Assembly: GCA_009617715.1 (NCBI GenBank)
Contig: VTFK01000442.1
Coordinates: 124,001-188,000, forward strand
DNA: 64,000 bases
Origin: Plectrocnemia conspersa
Lineage: Eukaryota > Arthropoda > Insecta > Trichoptera > Polycentropodidae
Direction: 5' to 3'
How positions within the stretch are numbered: the stretch's first letter is position 1; the number at the start of each line of letters is the position of its first letter. Under the pieces are notes generated by a model that saw only the letters and a list, made by a program, of their open reading frames with translations, searched no databases and was not told the origin of the DNA. Below are positions 25,683 through 35,970 of the stretch, one piece after another. Made by a program: the position numbers and the translations under genes.

Positions 25683-25689
25683 CTGTTAA

Positions 25690-27671
25690 AATCCACTGGA
25701 ATATATCTGACAATGATCTCTCTTTTTGTATTATTAAAATGTATCTGCAACAAAAAACAAGGTTAAGAATAAACAAAGTCGTCAGAAGATATTGCAAGGA
25801 TGTGTATTATTGATTCATAATTTATTCCAGGGCTATTTTGAACAAAATCGGGAAGAATGCATTGATTAATTGACTTTCTCGTTATAAAACAAACAGATAT
25901 TTGATTGTGAAACATCGATATAAGATATAAATATGAATCATTGTCCAAAAACATATATATTTATCTATTATTTAAAAATGCAATTATTGAACTGCATAAA
26001 AACATGGTGCGGTCCATCAATACCGATAAAAACCAGTTAAAGATAACGATTTTTTATAAACACACTAAATGCGTATAAGCGAACAAAATTAATGGAATTA
26101 CTTTATCTACTGTGTTTATATTTTTGTCGAAATCTAAACGTGACGTGATGAGATTCAATGAAAATTTACTACACAATCAATTTCCTTCGATTATTTTAGA
26201 GCATAAATAACCTCACTGTCATTGAACTAGCAAACGTTAAAAATAAAACTTCGTTCTGGTTCTTTCTAAAGATTAGACATGTTTACGATTTTAGATCACA
26301 CACGTGAAGCCTAAGGGCGACCCTGCACTTATTTCCGTTCGATTACCATTGAAAAGGTTGCGTCTGGTACTTGGTACGTATCTACTATACATGTGTATAG
26401 AAAAGGTTATATAGAAACGGTTTCATTTAAGCCAAATTTTCATGGTTTTCCATTCACAAGAAAGACTGAAAGTAAATGGAATTGTCTCACGCACGTTGGT
26501 TTTCTGGCGCCACACGAATCGTTCAGACCGTTGATGGTGTATGATATATTTTTATGTAATATAAAATATATTTATGATTTGACAGAGAAAATGTATTAAA
26601 GCATTATTGACATATCTCGATCCTCGTTCATTGAATTCAACATTATTATCAGCGCGTTATCTATAACTGGATTGTAAAAAACGTCAATATGGCATTAATT
26701 TTATGGAAATGTGTGACACTTGATTGGAGGTTTGTTTCAAACGTAAACATTTTTTAAGGTCGATGATAAGCGTTAGATCGATTACACTGTACAATAAATT
26801 TAACCTTTTTACTATGAATATTCTAACGTAAATTCCAATCTGTAATTGGTTTTTAATACGTACACATTTTAAATCAATATTGCCTAAATGTATAATATTC
26901 CAATATCCACGACAGAATATCTTCTTAGTATTTGAACAAATATTATAATAAACTAATGATAGATTTGAAATTAGTACGTAGTTTTACTAATACATAACTT
27001 AGGCTCTATATAGTGATCTAAGAAACACTCAGATCCACATAGAACTCGCAAAAGTTAGTCGCGAGTAAAGTTAATTTAAATATTTTATAATATATTATAA
27101 ATAAATTACACTTTTTGTTTAATTAACATTATAGTTCATTTATGTATCAATACATACATATAATATAGTAATTATAATTATATTTCATGTATTTATATGT
27201 AAAGACCGAAACATTTATATCAATATTGATTTGGGTACTCTAGTCGGCCATCAAAGGTTGTTGCTCTTCCCGTATCTATGCACTGTATGTATAGATACTG
27301 TAAATATCATGTGCTCACTCTTTTCTTTCTATAGATATTAAAAATCATGTACATAATTAAGCTCATAATATATTTCGTATAAAATCATTACCAGATATGG
27401 CATTTTTATGCAGAAATATAGTCGTTCGTTACTTTTAATATAATTATATTCTATGTGATTATTCTTGTTTCTCGCATTTCTAATATCTGATAGCTGAACC
27501 ATTTGCCATTGACACTGTTTATACAACTTTTCAAAAATGTATATGCACATAGTTTGAGATTTAAATTAAACTATGTGTACCGTTGAATCGGAGTCTATTT
27601 AACACGTAGGTATATATTCGCAAGTGAGTACTATGCTCCTATAATTTATTTATTTATTGTAAATATTCCTT
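25690..27671. other. AT-rich stretch without recognised gene
   Basis: Only short chance frames are seen on both strands. No element ends or RNA gene are recognised. Confidence 0.5.
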
Positions 27672-28170
27672 TGCAACATGGCAGGTCTTAGCTAACATGT
27701 ATGCACTATTTAAAATGGATAGAACAATAAAAAGGTTTGACAAATGGGTGCCGCATGAACTGAATAAATGCATATGCAATGATAAAATGCATACAAATTA
27801 CGACTATGAAGTTTGTTCTGCGCTTCCTTTACTCAACACGAATAATTCGTTTCTCAATCGTATTATAATGTGAAACCAAAAGTGGTTCCTTTCCGATAAT
27901 AAAAACCGTTATGATAACGGTAATATGTAGATCTTTCATTGCAACATGTCAGGCGTTAGCCCAATGCATTAGAACGCTAAAACAACTACTAAGTAAATAT
28001 TGAGACATTAAACTAAAATTATAATCTGTATATCAGTGACATATATTTTATTGATTATTAACTAATATTACAGCTTATAATCAATATACAACCTATCTCG
28101 ATTTTATTTTAATTGTTCATCATGATATTTATCCGCTAGATTAAGAAAAATCTAAGAAAACATGTGGTGA
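27672..28170 (+). mobile_element. mariner relic embedded in a repeated segment
   Basis: The mariner coding remnant is bracketed by related sequences TTGCAACATGGCAGGTCTTA (27672) and TTGCAACATGTCAGGCGTTA (27940). The 3' part (27980-28170) recurs at 12.4-12.6 kb and 39.96-40.17 kb. This suggests a decayed mariner family amplified as shortened copies; terminal inverted repeats are not resolved. Confidence 0.5.
27733..27908 (+). pseudogene. mariner transposase fragment
   Basis: The frame reads KWVPHELNK, then after a short insertion YEVCSALPLLNTNNSFLNRI, then KWFLSDNKNR. This follows the conserved mariner order WVPHEL - (R/S)L LLRN - FL.RI - (E)KWI.YDN that begins the DDD catalytic domain. The Asp-Glu before KWF is lost to a stop. 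It is clearly non-functional. Confidence 0.72.
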
Positions 28171-28606
28171 TCAATTTAAATTATAATTATTTAATAATCA
28201 CATGTGTTTTTAGCATCTATTTTTAAAATTTTCACATTTTAATTTTTAATTTTCGCATCTAGTTTTTATTAGGCATATTTTTAAAATAACAATTTCAATA
28301 TATTTTAAGACGTTTTCAACTCTTTCATAAATATTTCTTATCCTGTTATCCACTAAAGTAATTTTATATGCCCAGAACTAAAAATGTAACATATCTAAGC
28401 AAATAAGGATGAACGTGACAAAAGAATGTCACTGAACGGACCACACAATAGCCCTCGTTACGTCCAGAGAAAAAAGAGCAGCACATAAATAACACATTGT
28501 AATTACCCTCCGATGCATAGAAAGAATATTTCTTGGTTACATAACCTTTGGAAGACAAAAAGTACAGTTAACTACATTAGCCCGTTACACAATTCGACCT
28601 AAAAAT

Positions 28607-28930
28607 ATGTCCATAAAGCAAATATCACTTTTTAGAGGCGTAGACATATTTCGTTGGTCGAAAAACGAGTGCAAAAATTATCTGAATGGTCGGTGCATGG
28701 CTATGATTCGTCAGCGAGCTTTGCAACCCTTGTCTCCAATGAGAAGAAGGCAGACGGTGGACCACACGGCTCCCAGAGAGGAACGGACATCGACTACACC
28801 GGCGCTGCCACAACTACAAGACTTTCGACAACTATCTACTGGACATCATCCCTCCACCAGATTTTCCACCACCGCTCGGAGAATAACAATAATTGCCTAT
28901 AATAGTTTGTTGCAATATATTATACAATAA
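28607..28930 (+). other. GC-richer frame of unknown nature
   Basis: Two overlapping plus frames (107 codons from 28607 and 82 from 28654) and a minus frame cover a GC-richer patch. The first reads GVDIFRWSKNECKNYLNGRC and later is Arg/Thr-rich. No domain is recognised. Its 3' part belongs to a repeat also found at 34.7 kb, so it is more likely transposon DNA than a host gene. Confidence 0.2.
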
Positions 28931-28975
28931 AAATCATACCAGTTTCCGGCATCTTACTGGTTGCAAAGTCACATG
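28830..28975 (+). repeat. Dispersed repeat P, copy 1
   Basis: Shares CCACCAC, ATAGTTTGTTGCAATATATT and the tail ATCTTACTGGTTGCAAAGTC with 34745-34890. The tail also occurs in reverse orientation near 50945. It abuts the hAT-like relic on the minus strand. Confidence 0.55.
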
Positions 28976-28979
28976 GTTA

Positions 28980-29460
28980 GAAACCTTAAATTTGCATTTG
29001 CAGAGTCCAAAAAAATACAAGATGCTCAAACAATATTCTGTTCATTTGATGGTAAAACCATTTTGAATAACACTGCAAAGACAGCGTCCTATTTGTCGGT
29101 GGTTTCATCAACCAATTTCACAATTGGCTTATTTTTATAGAATTTTTCAATTTAGTTTCACAAGTTGGTACATATACATGGTAAATCACAGGACCCTTCG
29201 GTATATTTAGTAAGGTACTGACGCACTGATAGCTCGTCCAATTTTTCCAGTGCAATATTGCCCTTGCATCACATTTTAACAGTTTATTTAATGAATTCGG
29301 ACTGATCGTTAGCTTCTATGTCTTCACTTTTATAATGCTTGGAGTTGTAAATTGCAAGCTGGTACTTTTAGATGCTTTGGAAATTGCTTTCTGATGATTT
29401 GCCGATTTCGGATGGTTTTTAATGTTGTCCTTCTTAGACCACTCCTATCGACGATTAAAA
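28980..29460 (-). pseudogene. Relic of a hAT-like transposase (N-terminal half)
   Basis: Translating the minus strand with stops and shifts gives EWSKKDNIKNHPKSANHQKA, then KTLLKCDARAILHW-like and NIPKGPVIYHVYVPTCETKL text, then KLVDETTDK at 29093-29119 and NEQ.I downstream. LVDETTD followed by a Gly-Arg position is typical of the first catalytic block of hAT transposases related to CGGBP1/ZBED-like genes, and the upstream part resembles a BED/zinc-finger spacer. It is heavily mutated. Family assignment is from motif memory only. Confidence 0.4.
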
Positions 29461-30119
29461 CGTTTCATATCATACAACTTTAATCATTTATATTAATTCC
29501 GTGTACTTTTTTATAATAAAAAGCAATAAAAATGTGTCCAGTGGCCATAGATAACGTCGTAGAGAATAAACACAAACAAAACTATTGTCATATTAATCTG
29601 GTATCTATTCGCATATTTTACGAAATTTGTATTTATTAGCATCTATTCCGAATTTTAGCATATATTTAGCATTTATGGCAAAATGGTAAAAACACGTGTC
29701 TTTAATAATCACTAATTCCGAATTCCCAGATACGATAGAAATTGAAAAACACTAGGGTCCATATGAGCATTGAACCTAGGTCTTTCATGTATTAATATCT
29801 TTTCCATTTAACACGAAATAAAGTTATACAAAATTATGAGATTCAATACTTTATTTCTAGTAATTAATATGACCCAAGTCGCAACAATAAAAATACAATA
29901 CAAAAATTGAATTGTGCTTATTGAAGATAAAAAAAAATCTATCACAAAATTTCTCTTTTACAAAATAATTATTTATTACTTAGTATGCTAACTGATATTT
30001 TATAACTACATGTATATATGTTTTATTAATTTTACGCTTGAAATATTACTTTCATAAATCATACTCCTTTTACGCTTGTTTTCAAACATATTACATCACC
30101 CCATTTTCACGTCAACCAT
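29461..30119. other. AT-rich stretch without recognised gene
   Basis: Nothing recognised. Confidence 0.5.
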
Positions 30120-30420
30120 TTCTACAGATATTCTCAGAGAACTGCACCCAGTCTCCCTCTGAGTGAAGCCAGCCCCTTTCAAGGCAATACCCTCATATGG
30201 CCCGTGATGCATCAGGTCATGTATTTCCACGTGAACTGGCGTACTACAACCGCACGTGTGCTAGTGCACGGGTATTGATCGCATTTCCCGGCCAAAGCAG
30301 AGCGTCCTTGCACACAGCCTCCAACAGGAGTCGCCAACCTGTCGAGCCGCGGACACTACTGCCTTTTCTCCGTAATGCATTCGGGCCGATCGATTGTATG
30401 TAATTTCTGTTTCCGCCGTT
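30120..30420 (-). repeat. GC-rich repeat G, copy 1
   Basis: About 300 GC-rich bases. The reverse complement contains AATCGATCGGCCCGAATGCA followed by TTACGGAGAAAAGGCAG, closely matching part of 31328-31546. A 68-codon plus frame here shows no domain. The composition suggests an unidentified mobile element. Confidence 0.4.
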
Positions 30421-30596
30421 AAATAATCAACGGAAATTTAGTGTGTGTTGCAAGATGCTAAACGCACACCTTTTCTGATTGAAAATATACTATTCTTCAA
30501 TTTTTAGTATCAGTGGTAATATTTTTATTTGATACACGTTCGTATAAAGCGTTGATGTATACGTTAAGTCCTCTTATCCGTGTTTGCGTACGAAGG

Positions 30597-30705
30597 ATGC
30601 AGTCATCTTCAAAGCGGATTTATATTTCGGACGTTGAGCTGGACTAAAGTACGCGTGAAGAGGGAAGTGGCTGCTTTCTTGTTCCTATTTTTATCGAATC
30701 CTTTT
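30597..30705 (+). repeat. Dispersed repeat R, copy A
   Basis: Contains GTGAAGAGGGAAGTGGCTGC followed by TTTCTTG. The best-conserved block of the family is ACGTGAAGAGGGAAGCGGCT; other copies are at 35.9, 40.4 (reverse), 46.8 and 63.5 kb. Confidence 0.6.
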
Positions 30706-31327
30706 GGTATGTACTGATCGGTTATTATGTATTTTTCTTACAACAAACGACATTGACCAACATATCCAAACGTAAGATGCCCGTTTGAAACGTTTGGATC
30801 TCTTGGCGACATTGTGATGATTCGGTTGAGGAAATGGGGTCATTGATGTTATCGTGTACTCTCAAACTATCGTGACACTATTGTACTGAAAAAAGGTGTA
30901 AGTGCAGTAGATGTCCATCTCCAATCGACTACAGTTGAGGACGAGTATCCAAAAGGACACACATATGTGTAAGAAGATTATTAGTAATTACCCAAGACAA
31001 TAAATAGAGCGTGAAAAGAAGCCATGAAAAAATAAAATAATATGTTGCTTGAAGAACCTGGATAAAAATGATCAAATGCGAATAAAGTAAAGTAATAAGC
31101 ATTGTTTGATCTTATAAAATAAACTAAAGTTTAGTAGCATGTATTATGTGAGAGTTTATATTTTATTTTGTTTATAGCGAAACGGTCATGTTTCTAAAAA
31201 ATATCTTTTAATATACGCGATGAATAATTGTAGTTGAAAAGAATTGTGTTACAAGAACAGTTTAAGATTTATGGGCGAGAAATAAATCGAGTAGAATAGC
31301 GTCTGTTGTATAATGCTATTTTCAAAT
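30706..31327. other. AT-rich stretch without recognised gene
   Basis: Nothing recognised between repeat R copy A and GC-rich repeat G copy 2. Confidence 0.45.
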
Positions 31328-31546
31328 TCAATCCAGGGATATTGGAGGGATCAGGAGCGGCCAATCGATCGACCTGAGAGCCCCACACTCCACCCATGAC
31401 CTTTTTCCCGTGACGCATTCGGGCGGGCCCGATCGATGAAACTGTGTGTTTAAAATGCTTTGAGGGTTCACGGTCTTGGGTATTGCGTCAGTGTTGTGAC
31501 CGGAAAGGGCGCCGACCTTAGGGACAACATGGGGGAGGAAACTCAA
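31328..31546 (-). repeat. GC-rich repeat G, copy 2
   Basis: The reverse complement reads ATCGATCGGGCCCGCCCGAA then TGCGTCACGGGAAAAAGG, related to copy 1 in the same orientation. The minus strand is open for 72 codons but carries no domain I know. Confidence 0.4.
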
Positions 31547-31956
31547 TTTTCAGCATTTGTGTATTATAACATCAACAATGCCTATATATAAATACTTTCA
31601 TATTTAATGTTTATGGAAAGGAGGCTGGAGTTGTAGAAATTATAGAACATCTTAAGTCTATTATTATTTTTAAGATGCTGTTGTTTGTTATTTTAGGAGA
31701 GATATTCAAGGAGTTAAGATACGAACCAAAATATTTTTAACTCAGTAACACTGCTGTTACTGATTTATCAGTAAAATTATATTTTCACTAGTATAAATTA
31801 GCAAATTTAAAATGTGCTCGTTACGAAGAGAATGCAACGAATTCTACCCCAACGCTCCTAGCAAAAAGACATTAGGATACAAATACGGATATGATTTATA
31901 CTTTTTTTTTTTTTAATTCTCTTCAACAACAAGGAGTATTTCGCCATACTTGAATT

Positions 31957-33973
31957 CAGTGGCGTACGGTGGGTGCTAATATTGGGTGTGCTATAAAAAA
32001 AAAAAAAAAAGTACATTTTTTCATTTTTATTAGCCGAGGTTTTGGCATGCCTAAACTGCCTTGCAGCTTTTTCCCATATATAAATAAATAAATAAACATC
32101 AAACCTAATCTAAAATATTATTATATAAAAGTATCAAATTTCCAATAAACATAAAATTATAATTATTTATATATAAAATCTAATCTTCTTTCTTTGATCA
32201 TAAATTTTTCTATCACGCTGTCATAAAAAGTGCTCTTCTTTTTAATATACATAAGGATCCTTTTTTTCTTTTGAAATCAAGCTGAGGCCACATGGCTTTC
32301 TTGGCCTTGGGTACTTCGATAACAATTATTAATTCGTTTCAGAGCAGAAAATGAACGTTCTGCTGAAGCAGTACTGCTTGGAAGAGTTAATATTAGTTTG
32401 CCTAATTTATCTATTTCCTGAAAACCTGACTCAAGATTATTTGTGTTCATAAATTGTACAAGCTCATAAACAGATCTCTCTGCAAATTCAGGCAAATGAT
32501 AAAGAACAGCAAGCTCATTTTTTAAACTTATATAATCAAATAATGTTCCATAGAATTGTTGTAGTTTGGTAAGTAATTCATTTGGAAATTTTCCTTAATA
32601 TTGCTCATATTTTTCTTTCTCCCAGAAGGTGAAAATATTCCAATTTGGACATTGAAGAAAAAAACGGTTTTCAATTTGCTTACATATATTATCAACTATT
32701 GTATTAAATAGTTGGCAAAACGCGTGCTTTTCTTCAACAAGCAAATCATTACTCAGTCTTGGATAATTTTCTTCCGTTACATAAGAATCCCATAATGTTT
32801 CATAATTATTTTTTCCTGTTCATGTCTGAGTTGTTGCAAAATTTCGGTAACTTTCTTACAGCAATATAATATATCAAAAAATTTGGATTGTAAAATGTTG
32901 TATAGCACATCAGTTTTTCCAAAAAGGTTTGAAAATATGTGGAGAAGTTTTCTTGTTTCCAAATCTTCCAAAAAAAGCTAAAGAAAACCTCGTGCTTTTA
33001 TTACAGTGTCGGGGTCCCATAGTTCACAATTTTTCACGACGTCTCGAAAAAAGTCCGTAAGTTCATTTCTGTATTTTTGCACTGTGTTACTTAACCGTGA
33101 TGTATAATTCCATCTTGTAGGTGTAACAGAATGAAGTCTTCTAGATACAAACTCTTGTAAAGCATTTATTCGTTTGGAAGATTTCGAAAAGAATGCAGAC
33201 AATCCATTTAAAGTTTGAAAGAATGATTTGCACACTTTTATATTGAAAAGACCTTGTTGTAATGTTAAATTCAACATATGAGCATAGCAGTGTGTAAAAA
33301 TGGCCAGTGGATAAACTTCGAGTACTTTGTCTTTATGCTTCATAAATAAATTGGGAAGAGGTGGACGTGGTTTGCCAATTTTGATTATCTTCAATTTAAT
33401 TTCATAACTTCTTTTTGAAAATGGATTATTCAAAATATCTTCAACAGTATTCTTCATCATTATTGGGGTAAAAAAAAATATAATCTAGAATAGAAAATTA
33501 AATATTGATCATATGTAAATAAGATACTAAACTATTTTACGCCAAAATATAAAAAAAAATGAGTGACCTGTTATTGTGATATAATGTAATAAAAAAAAAA
33601 GCAGCGACGGACGCAAAGAGTTTTTTGAAGTACGCGCACCAAATTCGAGACCAATTTTACTACTGAGCGCTGCCAGCCGACAGATCGACTTCAGCCGTTA
33701 AATCTCCGGAACAATTTACTTTAGTCAGCCGCCGCATCAAAGCCGGCGCGCCACGTAATAATACATAGCGTGTCGGTCGCGCGGCTTTCAGAGCGAATGA
33801 CAAATACCAATGCATACTATACACTGCATATTAAAATTTTATAATTTTGCATACTACTGTATGCAAAATGATGTCGCTTTATGCCCTAAGTTTTCTAAAT
33901 TTCTAAATTTATATTTTAGATGGTTTTGCGGGTGTGCGCCGCACACCTAGCACACCCTGAATATACGCCCCTG
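31957..33973 (-). mobile_element. hAT element (ZMYM-like transposase) with 8-base target duplication
   Basis: 2017 bases with imperfect terminal inverted repeats CAGTGGCGTACGGTGGGTGC and CAGGGGCGTATATTCAGGGT (right end read in reverse). The element is flanked by perfect 8-base duplications CTTGAATT at 31949-31956 and 33974-33981. CAGRGGCGTA is a widespread hAT terminus. The minus strand encodes a broken transposase. Bases between the right terminus and about 33460 are non-coding and include homopolymer A/T runs; the N-terminal zinc finger is missing. Confidence 0.95.
32277..33460 (-). pseudogene. hAT transposase, ZMYM1/DUF4371-like, broken
   Basis: Three minus-strand frames line up in order. 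33460-32978 contains FTHCYAHMLNLTLQQG, a Cys/His block usual in ZMYM1-like hAT transposases, and SVTPTRWNYTSRL. 32971-32777 continues the helical insertion region (FGKTDVLYNILQSKFFDI). 32495-32277 holds the dimerisation motif LPSSTASAERSFSALKRI. Stops separate the three parts, and the N-terminal zinc finger and first catalytic Asp region are absent. It is a dead copy with recognisable C-terminal two thirds. Confidence 0.9.
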
Positions 33974-34744
33974 CTTGAATTCTAGACAATTAAGCCATAT
34001 TCGAGGACGCTACGAACTAGCGTATTGTACAGAACGCAAATCGGTAATTCATTACTGAATTGAAGAGCGCTCCATATAACGAGTACGAGCATCTTCGATG
34101 CCTTATTCCAAATTTTGGAAATGTGCATAGAAAATATCCATCCTTCTCGTACATCACTCTTAAGTAATCAATGTAAGTAGTTATGCTTAAAACACCTCCA
34201 CCTTAACTTTTTGGAATAATTTCGCCGGAAAAAGGTTCTGGAAAATGTGACAACATGACACTTGCTGATGCTGAAAGGTAGTCGATTGTTAATTGACGAC
34301 CTCTATAGCGACTCCAGATTTTTTTGTAAAGAAAGTGAATCATAATTTGTGCTCATAATTTGAAACACTTCAAAGTCATTCCAAAGTATTAATTAGTACA
34401 TGTAAGTCGTTAATAAAGAGCAAAAAGAGCAGACGACCTAATATTGAATCCCTGTTGTACTTTAGAATTCGCGATACTGATCGGAGCGACGATTGTCACA
34501 GCTAAATAAAATTTTACTAACTCAGCCAGTTAAAATGTGTCAAGTAATTAATCAGTGAAACTGTATTTGTTTCGAAACAGATGATCAGAAATACGTATTT
34601 TCACATACTCAGTGATATACAGAATTGTGACTTCACGTTGTTTGCAAAAATACCACCATTTTTAAAATAAATTAAAGTTAAGCCCAAACCTAACCTAAGC
34701 GACACAACCAATGAAAGTTAGTTTTATAACTTTTATTTGGTTTT

Positions 34745-34890
34745 CCACTGACATCACCCATCCGCCAGCTTCTCCACCACTCCTCTCGCCCATCATAGTT
34801 TATCGCAATATGTAATATAATCTAATAAAATTTTCACTAATTTTTCCCTGCGTCTTACTGACTGCGAAATCACACCCCAAAGAGTTACAA
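34745..34890 (+). repeat. Dispersed repeat P, copy 2
   Basis: Contains CATCACCCATCCGCCAGCTT, CTCCACCAC, ATAGTTTATCGCAATATGTA and CGTCTTACTGACTGCGAAAT, matching copy 1 in order. Confidence 0.55.
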
Positions 34891-35860
34891 ATCATTAAAC
34901 GTATATCCCGGTAAAAATGTATTCGGATATAATTTCACTGAAATGTCAGTGTAAATATAACTTCACTGGTAATACACAGTCAATGTAATATATGTAACAC
35001 ATGCAAGCTTTCTTAGTCTAAGGAACTTACAATCAGCCATTCTGAAATAAGAAGTTTTTATTAATATATTTCGCAAAAAATATACTATTGAATTAAAAAT
35101 GTTGTCTGTATAAAATTCCTGCGTGTGAGTTATCTAGAACACATAAAAAAATACTTCAAAGTATGCCAGATTAAAAAATGTACATACCTGATAAAACTTT
35201 AAGAAACGGCGAAAATACAAATGATTTGCCATTTTGCAATATATGCATTTAAAAATAAAATAAAAATATAACTCAACTAGCATATAGTAATTATATTAGT
35301 TCCTTAATGTAACTTCTAAGGAAAATTGAATTAAAGATACGAAATTTTAACAAAAATAAAATATCAAATAGTCGATTATTTACTTTGTAACATTATAACA
35401 TAAATGGAAAGTCCTGGAGAATAAAAACGTATATGATGAATATTCACGTGAAATGTTGATATATTTTCAGAAAATTTTATATAAAAATTTCCATAAGAAT
35501 AAATGTGACGAGATAGCATTACGTTTTCCTTATCAGTATGCAAAATTACATTATATTTTTTCCATAAAGGTAAATACGTGCTCCGTGGTAATATTCATTA
35601 TAAAATCATATTTTTACCTTTTATTTTTGTTTATCGGTTCACGTCATAGATAGATTTTTTAATTAATGATGTACATGTGACGTATTGAATCAATATCAGA
35701 CGTGCCAAATTTGTATTGTTTTTTTTTGTGTGCCTGAGTGTAAGACAAAGTAGTTCGTTATGAATAATTATTGGGCAACTGTATTAATTCACTCCACTTA
35801 CAATTTGCATATTATATATTGTTATGTATACGTGAGGTTCTCGTAGTTAAAAAACAAATT
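34891..35860. other. AT-rich stretch without recognised gene
   Basis: Only a chance 66-codon plus frame at 35453-35653; nothing recognised. Confidence 0.45.
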
Positions 35861-35970
35861 ATCAAAGATCAGGTTGAACGTCGTTGTTAGATCAAAGATG
35901 ACGTGAAGAGAGAAGCAGCTGCTTTACCAGTCTTCTACGTCTCGAATCTACGATTTTGAGTTTGGATAAA
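35861..35970 (+). repeat. Dispersed repeat R, copy B
   Basis: Contains GACGTGAAGAGAGAAGCAGC followed by TGCTTTACCAGTC; same orientation as copies A, C and D. Confidence 0.6.

Larger units (their letters stand above)
23269..25685 (+). mobile_element. piggyBac-like element with TTAA target duplication
   Basis: The 2417-base element is flanked by TTAA at 23265-23268 and 25686-25689. Its termini are 14-base perfect inverted repeats CAGCTTAACGACCG, and its length is typical of piggyBac. The interior is mostly AT-rich non-coding DNA with a short acidic frame that could be the transposase N-terminus. The left terminal region of about 230 bases is present twice (from 23269 and from 24203), so the element is rearranged or nested. 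The right end has a duplicated GC-rich motif. It is not autonomous. Confidence 0.72.
31826..34320 (+). repeat. Dispersed repeat X, copy 1, split by a hAT insertion
   Basis: The segments 31826-31956 and 33982-34320 together match the reverse complement of 59950-60345. Shared blocks include TACAAATACGGAT, CAACAACAAGGAGTA, AACTAGCGTATT and GAAAGGTAGTCGATTGT. A frame in both copies reads YKYG(Y/F)D, so it once coded for something. The family is not identified. Confidence 0.7.
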
